Source: Paraglaciecola chathamensis S18K6
Lineage (GTDB): Bacteria > Pseudomonadota > Gammaproteobacteria > Enterobacterales > Alteromonadaceae
Length of the DNA: 64,000 nucleotides
NCBI GenBank assembly: GCA_000314955.1
Contig: BAEM01000029.1
Location: forward strand, 48,443 to 112,442
Direction of reading: 5' to 3'
Shown here in pieces: positions 9,645-19,918 of this stretch; the first letter of the stretch is position 1; the number at the start of each line of letters is the position of its first letter. Under the pieces are notes generated by a model, which was not told where the DNA came from, did no database searches, and saw only the letters and a program-made list of their open reading frames with translations. Position numbers and translations under genes: made by a program.

Positions 9645-10209
9645 CAGAGTATTATAACTGGAATCCCCCCATGTATGACCAGCACTTTATTCGCTTGCCA
9701 GCGTTTAGATTTTAATGTGATAATGCGCCAGTCTTGCTAAAGGTTATTACCGAGCAAGACAAACAGATGTAATAATCCGTTCTGGTAGCAGTGCGACACA
9801 AATTAGTCGTTTAATACTGCCCTATCGATTGCGAAGTGAGTAACTTTTCGTAAATGTGATAAAACAGAACCAAAACATCAGCGATGATAAATAACTATTT
9901 GATCGCGGCCGATGTAAAGAATGTAATTGAATTGACAACATACTGGGTTTGTTATGCCCAATTTTTTCAACGCATAACCACCGAGTATTAACCGTTTTAA
10001 GAAACGAATTTACAGATGTCAGAAGCAGCCGAAACTGACACCCAAGTGGGAAGTATTTAATATAATTATGCGTTAAATAACGCATAAGGTACTTAGGCAA
10101 AAACTTAAAATTAGTTAAATACAGCCGAGAGGCTGCATGACAAAAAATTGTCGAAACTCAACGCATGTCTTTCATCCGTGGCGATCGGTACACCACCGAG
10201 TCAATAAGA
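9645..10209. other. Divergent rluC/rne intergenic region with long rne leader
   Basis: These 565 bases separate rluC from the rne start codon and contain no credible gene: the open frames here are short and of odd composition. In E. coli the rne mRNA also has a long leader (361 nt) through which RNase E regulates its own mRNA. I could not assign a convincing -35/-10 pair; a TTGACA occurs at 9932-9937 but has no good -10 partner. Confidence 0.6.
10066..10152 (+). promoter_or_regulatory. Three successive hairpins in the rne 5' leader (candidate autoregulatory structure)
   Basis: Three stems follow one another before the rne start. The first is a perfect 9-base stem (TTATGCGTT 10066-10074 / 10079-10087). 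The second is CAGCC-GAGA-GGCTG (10122-10135) with a GNRA-type loop. The third is GACAA-AAAA-TTGTC (10139-10152). The E. coli rne leader uses conserved stem-loops to bind RNase E for feedback control; a similar role here is inferred from position only. Confidence 0.5.
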
Positions 10210-13200
10210 ATGAAAAGAATGTTAATCAATGCAACCCAGCAAGAAGAGTTGCGTGTTGCCCTCGTTGATGGTCAGAAGCTTTACGATTTAGACATTGAAA
10301 GCCCAGGCCATGAACAGAAAAAAGCCAATATATATAAAGGCACTATTACCCGCGTCGAACCCAGTTTAGAAGCAGCTTTTGTCGACTATGGCGCAGAGCG
10401 TCACGGTTTCCTGCCTTTAAAAGAAATCGCACGCACTTACTTCCCCCAAGGTTACAAATTTGAAGGCCGTCCAAACATCAAGGATGTCATCAAAGAAGGT
10501 CAAGAAGTCATTATTCAAATTGATAAAGAAGAGCGCGGCCAAAAAGGCGCAGCACTAACAACCTTTATCAGTTTAGCCGGTAGCTACTTAGTACTGATGC
10601 CGAATAACCCAAGAGCAGGCGGTATTTCCCGCCGTATCGAAGGTGATGAACGTACTGATCTTAAACAAGCGCTAAGCAACTTAACCTTACCTGATGGCAT
10701 GGGTTTAATTGTGCGTACTGCTGGTGTGGGTAAATCGGCCGAAGAGTTACAATGGGATTTAAGCGTTTTGTTAACCCATTGGACAGCCATTTCAGAAGCC
10801 GCTGATTCGCGCCCTGCTCCGTTTTTAATCCACCAAGAAAGCAATGTTATCGTGCGTGCTATACGTGACTATTTACGTCGCGATATTGGTGAAATTCTGA
10901 TTGATAAAACCAGCATTTACGAACAAGCGATGAAGCACATTGAGTTGGTTCGCCCCGACTTTGCTAATCGTGTAAAACTGTATCGTGGGGATGTGCCTTT
11001 ATTCAGCCACTACCAAATCGAAAGCCAAATCGAGTCAGCGTTCCAACGTGAAGTACGCTTACCGTCAGGTGGCTCGATTGTTATCGACCCTACCGAAGCG
11101 CTTACATCAATTGATATCAACTCAGCTCGTGCCACCAAAGGCAGCGATATTGAGGAAACCGCATTTAATACCAATCTTGAAGCTGCCGATGAAATCGCCC
11201 GTCAATTGCGCCTTCGCGATTTAGGCGGTTTGGTTGTGATCGACTTCATCGACATGACACCTGTTCGCCATCAACGTGAAGTTGAAAATCGAATGAAAGA
11301 TGCCGTACGACACGATCGCGCTCGTGTTCAACTCGGCCGTATTTCTCGCTTTGGCTTACTGGAAATGTCGCGCCAACGTTTACGCCCATCATTGGGTGAC
11401 TCTGCCCACAATGTATGTCCGCGTTGTAGCGGCCACGGTACTGTTCGCGGGACCGAATCATTAGCGTTATCTGTACTACGCATCATGGAAGAGGAAAGCA
11501 TCAAAGATAATACAGGTCAGATTGAAGCTCAGCTTCCTGTCAATGTTGCGACTTACCTATTGAATGAAAAGCGTGGCGCCGTTGCCAGCGTTGAAAAACG
11601 TCATAAAGTGCAGCTAGTTATTATTCCTAATCCGAATATGGAAACGCCACATTATCACGTTGCGCGTCGTCGCCCTGACGATGCAATACACGACATGAGC
11701 TATAACGTCGAGTTGATGAAAAACGAAGACACTGAAGCGGATAAAGCAGTCACTGCCACTCCGGTTAAGGAACAGCCTGCACTTCAAAGTTTTGTTTCGC
11801 CTGCAAAAGCAGCGCCGGCTCAAACTCAAGGAGCGAAAGCAACCGAGGTTGAAAGTGTTTCTTTGTTAACTAAAATTGCCAGTTGGCTAAAATCATTGTT
11901 TGCGCCTGCGCCGCAACCTGAGCCAGAGCCTGAAGTTAAACCGCAACGTAAACCTCAGCAACGTCGCAACCGCAACAACCCACGTCGTGGTAAACAAGGT
12001 GATAATCGCTCTGAAGGTCGTAACGACAATCGTAGTGAAAGTCGTGGTGAAAAAGCGGACAGTCGTGACGGTAATGAGAAGCCAAATAATCGCAAGCCTC
12101 GTCGCAACGATAATCGTAAACCTCGTAACGACAATAAAACGGCAAAAGATTCGACAAATAACACGCCGGATCAAAAGAAAGAGCAGAAACCTTCAGCGCC
12201 GCGTAAAGAAGTAAAAGAGCATAAGGTAGCTGAGCGTCGTAAACGTCGTGATAATAGACGTAGCGTGCGTGTCGATGACACTAAAGAACAGGTAACGAGC
12301 AATAGCACTCAAGCAAACGGTTCAGATGTGAAAGCATCTACGGTCAACCAATCGTCAGCCCCTGTTGAAGCTAATGTACCGAAAAACATTGAACAAACTA
12401 GTGCGCACAATGAAGCTGCAACCGTTGATACACAAGTGCCTGTATCGGCTCCAGCTCACAGTGATGATTCACCGAAAAAGCCTAAAGCAAAGGGCAAAGA
12501 AAAGCGTGCTCAAGAAGCAACCCATGAAACGCATGAGGATCCAGCTAAACCTGAGTCTAGCGACACTCAAGATAACGAAAAAAGTGAGAATACAACCCAG
12601 CGTACTCGTAGTCGCCGTTCACCTCGCCATATTCGTGCTGCCGGTCAAAAGCGTCGTAAAGATGAAGATGCGCAAGCGTCTCAAAGCGACAATGAAGACC
12701 AATCAGCGAAGCAAGATGAGTTGCAGTTTGACGACCCACAAGCGCAAGCCGCTCCAGTGCAAACTGAGCAAGCCATTGCAGAGTCTGTAGAACAGGCACC
12801 ACAGCAAGCATCTGATACGACGGTAAGTGCTGATGTTGCTGCACCTGCGCCTGCTCAAGGTGATTTACTTTCTCAACCCGAAGATACAATCTCGAAAGGG
12901 GAAGATAAACCTAAAGCACCTGAAGTGACTGCGGTTCAATCTGAAGATAGACAACCAGTGGTTAAGCCTGCATCAACGGAACAAGTTTCACCGTCTGATG
13001 CACCTAACGCTTCTGCAGAAAATGAAGTGCCCGCAACCCAAGAAGCGCCTGTTGAGCCACAAGCGCGCGTAGAATCTGACGCGCCTGCTACTGACAACGC
13101 ATCTGCTGTTGAAGCATCTACTAATGAAGCGCCTGCCGCTCATGAAGAGTCTGCCGCTCATGAAGAGTCTGAACACAAAGAGACGAAACAGGAACACCAC

Positions 13201-13473
13201 AAGCCGACTAAAGCTAAAGCGAAGAAAAGCGCGCCTAAAGCTGAAAAGGTAAGTGCAACAGCTGAAAAAGTAAGTGCAACGGTTGCTAAAGCGAAGGCTT
13301 CACATCCTATGGCAACACCGGCTACTGTTGAACATGTGTTTAATACGCTAGAAATAGGTTCGTTAGCTGACGATGCTAGGCCTTCAGTGAAAGCATCTGG
13401 TCGCTCAGCGGCTATGGTTGCTGCGTCAACTCGTGCAACTGCACCTGCTACGCGTCCTACAGCACAAGACTGA
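10210..13473 (+). CDS. rne: Ribonuclease E
   Basis: Endoribonuclease and scaffold of the RNA degradosome, 1087 residues from the ATG at 10210; [20 protein letters not shown] is identical to the E. coli start, so the 15-codon upstream extension is rejected. Residues 1 to about 510 form the catalytic half: S1 domain, 5'-sensor, DNase I-like domain with the two metal-binding Asp near 302 and 345, and the zinc-link CPRC near 403-406. [14 protein letters not shown] (about 551-564) is the amphipathic membrane anchor (segment A). An Arg-rich stretch follows, then [15 protein letters not shown] (about 799-813) resembling the AR2 RNA-binding site. The rest is a disordered Ala/Pro/Glu-rich tail. Confidence 0.98.
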   Translation: MKRMLINATQQEELRVALVDGQKLYDLDIESPGHEQKKANIYKGTITRVEPSLEAAFVDYGAERHGFLPLKEIARTYFPQGYKFEGRPNIKDVIKEGQEVIIQIDKEERGQKGAALTTFISLAGSYLVLMPNNPRAGGISRRIEGDERTDLKQALSNLTLPDGMGLIVRTAGVGKSAEELQWDLSVLLTHWTAISEAADSRPAPFLIHQESNVIVRAIRDYLRRDIGEILIDKTSIYEQAMKHIELVRPDFANRVKLYRGDVPLFSHYQIESQIESAFQREVRLPSGGSIVIDPTEALTSIDINSARATKGSDIEETAFNTNLEAADEIARQLRLRDLGGLVVIDFIDMTPVRHQREVENRMKDAVRHDRARVQLGRISRFGLLEMSRQRLRPSLGDSAHNVCPRCSGHGTVRGTESLALSVLRIMEEESIKDNTGQIEAQLPVNVATYLLNEKRGAVASVEKRHKVQLVIIPNPNMETPHYHVARRRPDDAIHDMSYNVELMKNEDTEADKAVTATPVKEQPALQSFVSPAKAAPAQTQGAKATEVESVSLLTKIASWLKSLFAPAPQPEPEPEVKPQRKPQQRRNRNNPRRGKQGDNRSEGRNDNRSESRGEKADSRDGNEKPNNRKPRRNDNRKPRNDNKTAKDSTNNTPDQKKEQKPSAPRKEVKEHKVAERRKRRDNRRSVRVDDTKEQVTSNSTQANGSDVKASTVNQSSAPVEANVPKNIEQTSAHNEAATVDTQVPVSAPAHSDDSPKKPKAKGKEKRAQEATHETHEDPAKPESSDTQDNEKSENTTQRTRSRRSPRHIRAAGQKRRKDEDAQASQSDNEDQSAKQDELQFDDPQAQAAPVQTEQAIAESVEQAPQQASDTTVSADVAAPAPAQGDLLSQPEDTISKGEDKPKAPEVTAVQSEDRQPVVKPASTEQVSPSDAPNASAENEVPATQEAPVEPQARVESDAPATDNASAVEASTNEAPAAHEESAAHEESEHKETKQEHHKPTKAKAKKSAPKAEKVSATAEKVSATVAKAKASHPMATPATVEHVFNTLEIGSLADDARPSVKASGRSAAMVAASTRATAPATRPTAQD

Positions 13474-13510
13474 TTTCACCGCGCTAAATCGCGCTAGTTG
13501 AAATAACAAA

Positions 13511-13545
13511 AACCGCTGTTAGCACTGCTAGCAGCGGTTTTTTTA
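13511..13545 (+). terminator. Rho-independent terminator after rne
   Basis: A 14-base stem (13511-13524 pairing with 13526-13539, one G-T type mismatch) including the GC-rich core CCGCTG/CAGCGG is followed by six Ts. It lies 38 bases after the rne stop codon. Confidence 0.9.
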
Positions 13546-13653
13546 TATTCTAGATTGCTAATCACGGGATATGCTGTATCCTCGCGCCCTCTCTATAATG
13601 CTTGAAAAAGCAGCATAGACTTTGATAATTAATTCACGACCAGCGAGTAAAAT

Positions 13654-14964
13654 ATGAGTTTTGCCGATTTAGGCTTATCCCCCGCCATTTTGTCTGCCGT
13701 TACAGCCAAAGGCTACACCGACCCATCGCCCATTCAAGCACAAGCTATTCCTGCCATACTAGAAGGTAAAGATATTATGGCAGCCGCACAGACTGGCACA
13801 GGTAAGACTGCGGGGTTTACTCTCCCTTTGCTCGAATTGCTTAATCGTGGCAAGCATGCCCGTGGTAACCAAGCCCGAGCGCTTGTATTAACGCCTACTC
13901 GCGAACTAGCCGCTCAAGTTGGTGCCAGTGTCGTCGATTATGGCAAAGATTTACCGCTACGTTCAGCGGTAGTATTTGGTGGAGTAGGCATTAATCCACA
14001 AATGATTAAGCTTCGTAAGGGCGTTGATATTTTAGTCGCCACACCCGGTCGCTTATTGGATCTATATAATCAAAACGCTGTTCGATTTGACGATCTTGAA
14101 GTGCTTGTACTTGATGAAGCTGACCGTATGTTAGATATGGGCTTTATTCATGACATCAAAAAGGTGTTAAAGCTGCTTCCTGCGAAACGTCAAAATCTTC
14201 TGTTTTCAGCAACCTTCTCGGACGATATTCGCGCCTTAGCCAAAGGCTTAGTGAACAACCCTGTTGAAGTCTCAGTGTCTCCGCCAAACACGACGGTAGA
14301 AGCCGTTGAGCAATCTATTTGTCCGGTCGATAAGAATCAAAAAACACCTGCCTTGATCCGTATGATCAAAGATAACGATTGGCAGCAAGTATTGGTTTTC
14401 AGCCGCACGAAACACGGCGCCAATCGTATCGCAAAACAACTTGAAGCACGAGGCATCACCTCAGCTGCCATTCACGGTAACAAGAGCCAAGGTGCACGCA
14501 CAAAAGCATTGGCAGAGTTTAAAAGTGGAAAAGTACGGGCGTTAGTCGCTACAGATATCGCTGCGCGCGGACTAGACATTAGTCAGTTACCCCAAGTCGT
14601 AAACTATGACTTGCCGAATGTTGCAGAAGACTATGTTCACAGAATCGGTCGCACAGGTCGTGCTGGTGCAAGTGGCCAAGCGATTTCATTAGTAACCGCA
14701 GACGAATTTTCATTGTTGGCCGACATTGAGCGTTTTACTAAACAAATTATTCCACGCAAGGGAATTGAAGGGTTTGCACCTGTTCATGACTTGCCTGAGT
14801 CACGCTTAGATAACAGACCCATCAAGCCTAAAAAGCCCAAAAAACCTCGCGTTCAACACAGAGATGGGCAACGCTCTGGTGATAATGCTCGCGGCCATTA
14901 CTCTAGTAAACGAAGAGGCAACGGCCCTAAAAACGCTAGCCCTCGTCGCTCAGCGTCTGATTAG
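13654..14964 (+). CDS. rhlE: DEAD-box RNA helicase RhlE
   Basis: ATP-dependent RNA helicase used in RNA remodelling and ribosome assembly. The 436-residue protein shows the Q motif ([10 protein letters not shown]), motif I AQTGTGKT, motif Ia PTRELAAQ, motif II DEAD in [13 protein letters not shown], motif III SAT, motif [11 protein letters not shown] and motif [12 protein letters not shown]. The N-terminus and the GGVGINPQM segment match E. coli RhlE rather than SrmB, DbpA or CsdA. A short basic tail (after about residue 385) rich in Lys, Arg, Asn and Gly follows the core. It follows rne but after a terminator, so it is an independent unit. Confidence 0.94.
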   Translation: MSFADLGLSPAILSAVTAKGYTDPSPIQAQAIPAILEGKDIMAAAQTGTGKTAGFTLPLLELLNRGKHARGNQARALVLTPTRELAAQVGASVVDYGKDLPLRSAVVFGGVGINPQMIKLRKGVDILVATPGRLLDLYNQNAVRFDDLEVLVLDEADRMLDMGFIHDIKKVLKLLPAKRQNLLFSATFSDDIRALAKGLVNNPVEVSVSPPNTTVEAVEQSICPVDKNQKTPALIRMIKDNDWQQVLVFSRTKHGANRIAKQLEARGITSAAIHGNKSQGARTKALAEFKSGKVRALVATDIAARGLDISQLPQVVNYDLPNVAEDYVHRIGRTGRAGASGQAISLVTADEFSLLADIERFTKQIIPRKGIEGFAPVHDLPESRLDNRPIKPKKPKKPRVQHRDGQRSGDNARGHYSSKRRGNGPKNASPRRSASD

Positions 14965-14966
14965 AG

Positions 14967-15018
14967 TAATACCAATCCACGTTAATAAGTGATCACTTAT
15001 TAACGTGGAATGGTATAA
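14967..15018. mobile_element. 46-bp palindromic miniature element flanked by TAA duplication
   Basis: Left arm TACCAATCCACGTTAATAAG (from 14970) and a mirrored right arm ending TTAACGTGGAATGGTA (to 15015) form a near-perfect palindrome of 46 bases with a single A/T-type mismatch pair. It is bounded by TAA at 14967-14969 and TAA at 15016-15018. The arms match the terminal inverted repeats of the 264-bp element at 34102-34365, so this looks like an end-to-end deletion derivative of that family. It lies just after the rhlE stop codon. Confidence 0.75.
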
Positions 15019-15143
15019 GATACAAATTCATTCTTTGTGTTTACGCTAGGTAAGCACAAAGAACGTCATATATTTTTTAGATCAATTCCCACTTTATTTG
15101 TTAATGTACAGCCATTCATTTTGTTTTAGATAGGCTGTCTTCT

Positions 15144-17738
15144 GTGGGTAAATTGTTTTCAAAAAAGCGCTACCTCTTACCAATAGTTTGCCTCACGTTT
15201 TTACTCTTCTCGCTGATTACCGCCTATGTTTTCAGAAACTCGCTAACCGTTTTTTTTATCGAGCGATATGCCAACGAGCAATCGATTAAGGTCAATTGCC
15301 TTGCATTCGACATAAGTAGTCGTCTTAACGTCCATATAGAACAAGCATGTATTCACATGCCAGGCTTAACGGTCGATATTCACAATGCACACTTTTCACG
15401 CCAGCAAAACAGCGTATTTATCGACTCACTTAGCGTTGAACATATCAAGCAAAACAGCGCAGACGTAAGCCCGGCAGTTGTATCGCCGCTAGATTTGAAT
15501 CAATGGCAGTTACCAGCCAATTTGCCACGCTTACAAATTGATAATGTAACCTTTAAAAGCGAACTGATTAACCACCCCATAAATTTTAGCCTGGGGCAAC
15601 CCACAGCGCATTCTTTGACATTAACGGGCGATGTACAGGCGACACTTGTGCTGAACAAAAAGAACGACACAACGCATAACAAAACCGTCATTGAAGGTGA
15701 TATTAATTGGAGGTTATCTGAGGTTGTTGACAAGATCCCGCTAGATGCGCAAACGCTAGCGTCTCTTGAGCCAGTCTTGAATCAGCAGACATTTATGAAT
15801 GCCCCTATTAGCAGCCATATTCTATTTGATGGTTCTGTTATCACCTCAAAACATCAGCTTGCCAGTCATTTTGACTATACATTTGAGCCGTGTTCATTAG
15901 GTTCTCGTATTAACGGTCAGTTAGGAATCGATGCTTCTTTGATAAGCCAATCGATTGGTTTAGATCTAACGAAATTGCGCATACATTCAAAGTTAAACAA
16001 CGAGTGCGTCACCGTATCCCCTCAAATACCTTTTGATCTGCCTAACGAGTTTACTGTAGAGCTCTCTGAGCCACTTAGGGTCAATCAGCAAACTGTGATA
16101 GTGCCCTCTATTTTAATAACCAGCGATGCTCTCACGCTCACGTTAGCAGAATCACGAATTGTGTTAGCAAACGCACAAGAGCCAATTCAGATTTCAAGCC
16201 AAGTAAATCTTGAAGGCTCTGTACACATTAAGACCAATGAAATAAATGGCAAAGCAAAGGAGACTGCTTTTAATACGCTGGAACTAACCTCACACTCAGC
16301 TCTGAATCTTATAGGCCAAGCATGGGCACTCGAAAATATTAACATTGCGCTAAAAGCCCCGCGCATTTCACAATATAACCTGTCAGCTCAAGCACTATCA
16401 GCGAATATCCAAGGCGCGATATCCTTATCCGATGGCGTTGCACTAACACTTAATGTACAAGCAAAAAATGCCGCCTATCGCCCCGCCCCAACCTCGTCTG
16501 ATATTGAACCTGTTCCCATTACGGTAAAAGCAGTAGATGCTGACATCATTTTGCAGGGCCACCATAAACAAAACCTGACAGCGTCGTTAAATACGCACTT
16601 AACGCAAGTAAAGCGCGATACGCTGTTAGTCAACAAGCTAAACAATCAACTGAGCGGTAAAATCAGCCAATTGCGTAAAATAGATTTGACCGGCAGCACC
16701 CGTATCAATGGCATTGCATTAAACCTTGATGAAGATCAGTACTTAACCTTTGCATCACTTTTTGCCACACACGCAATAGCAGGTGATCTTCAAGATAAAT
16801 CCCTAGTCAGCGAGCATGACCTGATAGTTGATGAAGCAATTCACATGAATATACATCAGCAACAACAAACGTTAACTGTTAGCGCTGAGCAACAAGCCAT
16901 CAGTAATTTTCAGAGTGTTGTTAATCGGTTTATGCCAGAACTGACATTGCAAGAAGGTATGCTTAACCTGAACGGACTTTTTGAGCTTCAGGGATCCACG
17001 TTCGACGGTAAGTTTGCCCTTGCGAACGGTGCGCTAAAGTATAATGAATACACGGCAAAGGGGGCAGTTACCACAGGACATATTCAGTTTAATTCAGCAG
17101 GTCTTCAGCTAGATAAGAGCACATTACATATCGAAAGCGTTAACGCAGGCGTACCAATTGAAAATATCGAAATTGAATATGTTTTACATAACAGCAAGGC
17201 CAAAATTAACCATGCCCGTGGTGATATATTAGGCGGAACATTTAACGTAAGTGAATTATGGTTAGATAAACGTAACCAACATACTCAAGTGACGGTAAAT
17301 GATATTAGTTTGGCAAAGGTAGTGGCATTGCAGCAGCAATCAGGCATCAATGTGACCGGAAGCGTTTCGGGTATCCTACCTATGAGCGTAAATAACAATG
17401 AAGTGCATATTGATGATGGACTATTAAAAAGTGAGGGGCCAGGGACCCTAAAAATTGACGGTAATCCGGCATTTGACTCGATTGCTGAACAACAATCTGA
17501 ATTAAACTACTTAAGAGATTTACAGTTTGAGCAGTTAAGCAGTAACGTAACATTAAACTCAGACGGCTTATTGTTGTTAGACTTAGCTATTTTAGGCAAA
17601 AACCCAAATCAACAACAGGCGGTTAATTTTAATTACCATCATGAGGAAAATGTCTTAACCTTATTACGCTCACTTAGGTTGACAGATTCAGTACAGAATC
17701 AAATTGAACACAAAATTAAACAAGGCGGTGTACAGTGA
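15144..17738 (+). CDS. ydbH: YdbH family AsmA-like intermembrane phospholipid transport protein
   Basis: A large inner-membrane-anchored, periplasm-spanning protein. In E. coli YdbH acts with TamB and YhdP in moving phospholipids to the outer membrane. The 864-residue protein starts at GTG and has one N-terminal membrane anchor (about residues 10-30, LLPIVCLTFLLFSLITAYVF region). The rest has the alternating polar/apolar beta pattern of AsmA-like repeats and a C-terminal region containing DGLLKSEGPGTLKIDG, typical of the family (E. coli YdbH is 879 aa). Its stop overlaps the start of ynbE, so it heads a three-gene operon. Confidence 0.9.
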   Translation: MGKLFSKKRYLLPIVCLTFLLFSLITAYVFRNSLTVFFIERYANEQSIKVNCLAFDISSRLNVHIEQACIHMPGLTVDIHNAHFSRQQNSVFIDSLSVEHIKQNSADVSPAVVSPLDLNQWQLPANLPRLQIDNVTFKSELINHPINFSLGQPTAHSLTLTGDVQATLVLNKKNDTTHNKTVIEGDINWRLSEVVDKIPLDAQTLASLEPVLNQQTFMNAPISSHILFDGSVITSKHQLASHFDYTFEPCSLGSRINGQLGIDASLISQSIGLDLTKLRIHSKLNNECVTVSPQIPFDLPNEFTVELSEPLRVNQQTVIVPSILITSDALTLTLAESRIVLANAQEPIQISSQVNLEGSVHIKTNEINGKAKETAFNTLELTSHSALNLIGQAWALENINIALKAPRISQYNLSAQALSANIQGAISLSDGVALTLNVQAKNAAYRPAPTSSDIEPVPITVKAVDADIILQGHHKQNLTASLNTHLTQVKRDTLLVNKLNNQLSGKISQLRKIDLTGSTRINGIALNLDEDQYLTFASLFATHAIAGDLQDKSLVSEHDLIVDEAIHMNIHQQQQTLTVSAEQQAISNFQSVVNRFMPELTLQEGMLNLNGLFELQGSTFDGKFALANGALKYNEYTAKGAVTTGHIQFNSAGLQLDKSTLHIESVNAGVPIENIEIEYVLHNSKAKINHARGDILGGTFNVSELWLDKRNQHTQVTVNDISLAKVVALQQQSGINVTGSVSGILPMSVNNNEVHIDDGLLKSEGPGTLKIDGNPAFDSIAEQQSELNYLRDLQFEQLSSNVTLNSDGLLLLDLAILGKNPNQQQAVNFNYHHEENVLTLLRSLRLTDSVQNQIEHKIKQGGVQ

Positions 17739-17914
17739 AAATAGTGTGGCTAGCGATGGCATGTATTTCGTTGGGTGCTTGCACACATAAAGTGCAAGTA
17801 GAAACGAAGGAGCCGATTACTATCAATATCAATGTGAAAATTGACCACGAAATCCGCGTTAAAGTGGATAAAGAGTTAGATGATATTTTCAGCGATGACA
17901 GTGAATTATTCTAA
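17735..17914 (+). CDS. ynbE: YnbE family outer-membrane lipoprotein
   Basis: A 59-residue lipoprotein read from GTG at 17735; the GTGA overlap with the ydbH stop indicates translational coupling. A short signal peptide ends in the lipobox LGAC (Cys16), and the mature part contains EPITININVKIDHEIRVKVD, matching the KEPITINMNVKIEHEI region of E. coli YnbE. In E. coli YnbE is the outer-membrane partner that interacts with YdbH to complete the lipid bridge. Assignment rests on sequence match and operon order. Confidence 0.92.
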   Translation: MKIVWLAMACISLGACTHKVQVETKEPITININVKIDHEIRVKVDKELDDIFSDDSELF

Positions 17915-17923
17915 GGAGACACC

Positions 17924-18250
17924 ATGAAAAAGAGCCTATTAACCACATTTGTTGCAGCAACATCCTTATTTTTCACAAGCATGACATTTGCCGTTGAATT
18001 GGACGATGCTAAAGATCAAGGTTTAGTGGGTGAGCAGACAGACGGCTATCTAGGAGCCGTCGTCAGTCAACCCGATGTTATTGCACTCATCAAAGAAGTA
18101 AATAACAAACGCAAAGCGAAATACAGTCAACTCGCGTCTAAGAACAACTTAACACTAGAGCAGGTTGAAAAGCTCGCGGCAAAAAAAGCCTATGAGAAAA
18201 CCGCATCAGGGCACTATGTGCTGGTAAACGGCAACTGGGTTAAAAAATAG
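17924..18250 (+). CDS. ydbL: YdbL family (DUF1318) periplasmic protein
   Basis: A 108-residue secreted protein with a cleavable signal peptide (about residues 1-23, ending SMTFA) and a DUF1318 domain containing AKDQGLVGEQTDGYLG and the C-terminal GHYVLVNGNWVKK. It is preceded by an AAGGAGA site that overlaps the end of ynbE. YdbL is the third member of the ydbH-ynbE-ydbL operon and is thought to modulate the YdbH-YnbE interaction. A bidirectional terminator follows. Confidence 0.92.
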   Translation: MKKSLLTTFVAATSLFFTSMTFAVELDDAKDQGLVGEQTDGYLGAVVSQPDVIALIKEVNNKRKAKYSQLASKNNLTLEQVEKLAAKKAYEKTASGHYVLVNGNWVKK

Positions 18251-18261
18251 ATATCATGTAT

Positions 18262-18303
18262 AAAAAACCGCCAGCGCGAGAATGCTCACACTGGCGGTTT
18301 TTT
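18262..18303. terminator. Bidirectional rho-independent terminator between ydbL and the SDR cluster
   Basis: A perfect 13-base stem, six As plus ACCGCCAG-type core (18262-18274) pairing with CTGGCGG plus six Ts (18291-18303). The A-run and T-run allow function for ydbL on the plus strand and for the convergent SDR operon on the minus strand. Confidence 0.9.
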
Positions 18304-18362
18304 ATCTTTATTAGATAAGACCTTTTAGACAAGGTCTTTTTAGCTGTTTTTTCAGGCCATTT

Positions 18363-19127
18363 TTAAGCTAAATAACCGCCATCAACGGTAATAGTCGTAC
18401 CTGTGGTATAGGTCGATGCATCGGATACCAAGTACAGTACAGTACCGGCCATTTCGTCAGGTTGTGCAACGCGCCCCAATGGAATTGTCATTAACGCCGT
18501 TTTTAATATTTTATCGTTCGATGTTAACGCCGAAGCAAATTTCGTCTCAGTTAGCCCCGGAAGCAAAGCATTCACTCGGATATTCAACGGGCCACATTCT
18601 TTGGCGAATGCTTTAGTCATACTGATAACAGCCGCTTTGGTAACAGAATATATACCTTGCATAGCGCCAGGTGAAACACCGTTCACCGACGCAGTATTGA
18701 GTATCACCCCGCCACCCTGCTCTTTCATCATTTTACCTGCAGCAACTGACATAAAGAAATACCCGCGAATATTGACGTCAACCGTCTTTTCGTAGGCTGC
18801 TAAATCCGTATCTAGAATATGCCCAAAGTACGGATTAGCTGCGGCATTATTGACTAAAATATCCAAGCGACCAAAGTCACTCTTTATGGTCTCAAACGTT
18901 GATTCAATTTGTGCCATCTCCCCGACATGACAGGCTAACGCAGTTGCTTTACCCCCTGCATCACGAATGCTTTGTGCGACCGCTTCGCAGCCATCTATTT
19001 TACGACTCGACACGATCACATGGGCGCCGTAAGTAGCAAGCAACCTTGCAATAGATTCACCAATACCGCGACTCGCGCCAGTGACTAACGCAACTTTCCC
19101 CGTTAAATCAAATAATTCTGTTTTCAT
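18363..19127 (-). CDS. SDR family oxidoreductase (likely NADP(H)-type)
   Basis: Classical short-chain dehydrogenase of 254 residues; the exact substrate cannot be read from the sequence. It has the cofactor motif TGASRGIGE, NNAAANPYF, the active-site Ser in LNTASVNG and YSVTK as the Tyr-Lys pair. Strand beta-2 ends in SSRK, a basic position that usually favours NADP(H). The C-terminus TGTTITVDGGYLA is typical. It is the last gene of a minus-strand cluster with another SDR, an MDR reductase and an acyl-CoA dehydrogenase, which suggests oxidation or reduction of an acyl-CoA or alcohol intermediate. Confidence 0.88.
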   Translation of the reverse strand: MKTELFDLTGKVALVTGASRGIGESIARLLATYGAHVIVSSRKIDGCEAVAQSIRDAGGKATALACHVGEMAQIESTFETIKSDFGRLDILVNNAAANPYFGHILDTDLAAYEKTVDVNIRGYFFMSVAAGKMMKEQGGGVILNTASVNGVSPGAMQGIYSVTKAAVISMTKAFAKECGPLNIRVNALLPGLTETKFASALTSNDKILKTALMTIPLGRVAQPDEMAGTVLYLVSDASTYTTGTTITVDGGYLA

Positions 19128-19153
19128 TTTTTGTCCTTTAAATTAATCGTTGG

Positions 19154-19918
19154 TTACGCGGTCATTCCGCCGTCTAGAACCACTGTATGTCCGGTCATAA
19201 AACTTGACTCTGGTGTGCATAACCATGCTATTGCTCCAGCAATTTCTTGTGGCTCACCGAGGCGTTTCATAGGGTTTGCTTTTACCAATGCTTTTTGCCC
19301 ACGTTCATCTAATTTTGAAAGTACATTCTCCACCATAGGGGTGCGGATAAAGCTTGGACATACCGCGTTGAAGCGAATGTTGTGCCTAGCGTATTCAACT
19401 GCCGCTGTTTTCGTTAAGCCCACCACCGCGTGTTTCGCTGCGCTATATGCTGACAAAGTAGGTGCAGCTCGAATGCCTGCCACTGATGAAATATTAATGA
19501 TATGGCCACCGCCATTTTCCATCATGTGCGCCAGCGCTTGCTTCATGCAATACCACACGCCATTGACGTTCACAGCGATATTTTTATGGAATGTCGCATC
19601 ATCAATTTCAAGCATAAATTTAGGATCGTGATCAATGCCGGCATTATTGATGACCACATCAATATTGCCTAATTCACTGATAGCGCTTCTAAACAGTGCC
19701 TCAACCGACTCGCTTACGCTGACATCCACTTTGCAAAAACGTGCTTGGCCGCCTTCGTCGTTAATGCGCTGAACTAGAGCATTGCCGTCAGCTTCATTCA
19801 AGTCGCCTATAGTGACGTTTGCACCGCGCTTACTTAACAATAATGCGGACTCAGCACCGATACCTGACGCTCCGCCTGTGATTAATATATGCTTTCCAGC
19901 TACACTGTTATCACTCAT
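19154..19918 (-). CDS. SDR family oxidoreductase (likely NAD(H)-type)
   Basis: A 254-residue classical short-chain dehydrogenase with TGGASGIGAES, NNAGID, ISSVAG with the catalytic Ser and YSAAK as the Tyr-Lys pair. The beta-2 strand ends in GDLNEADG; the acidic Asp favours NAD(H), opposite to the neighbouring SDR. 3-hydroxyacyl-CoA or 3-hydroxybutyrate-type dehydrogenases are the closest in style, but the substrate is unproven. Its ATG overlaps the stop of the upstream MDR gene as TAATG, so both are translated together. Confidence 0.88.
   Translation of the reverse strand: MSDNSVAGKHILITGGASGIGAESALLLSKRGANVTIGDLNEADGNALVQRINDEGGQARFCKVDVSVSESVEALFRSAISELGNIDVVINNAGIDHDPKFMLEIDDATFHKNIAVNVNGVWYCMKQALAHMMENGGGHIINISSVAGIRAAPTLSAYSAAKHAVVGLTKTAAVEYARHNIRFNAVCPSFIRTPMVENVLSKLDERGQKALVKANPMKRLGEPQEIAGAIAWLCTPESSFMTGHTVVLDGGMTA

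Noticed and set aside
9822..10100. 92-residue open frame on the minus strand in the rne leader
   Set aside because: No ribosome-binding site, no homology, and it overlaps the candidate regulatory hairpins.
11893..12214. Several open frames on both strands inside the rne tail
   Set aside because: They arise from the Arg/Asn/Asp repetitive composition of the RNase E tail; products are low-complexity.
13141..13290. Short repeats in rne considered as a CRISPR-like or tandem DNA repeat
   Set aside because: They are in-frame codon-level repeats of a disordered protein tail with no spacer pattern.
19131..19631. 166-residue plus-strand frame over an SDR gene
   Set aside because: Antisense shadow of a well-supported SDR gene; composition and lack of motifs argue against coding.
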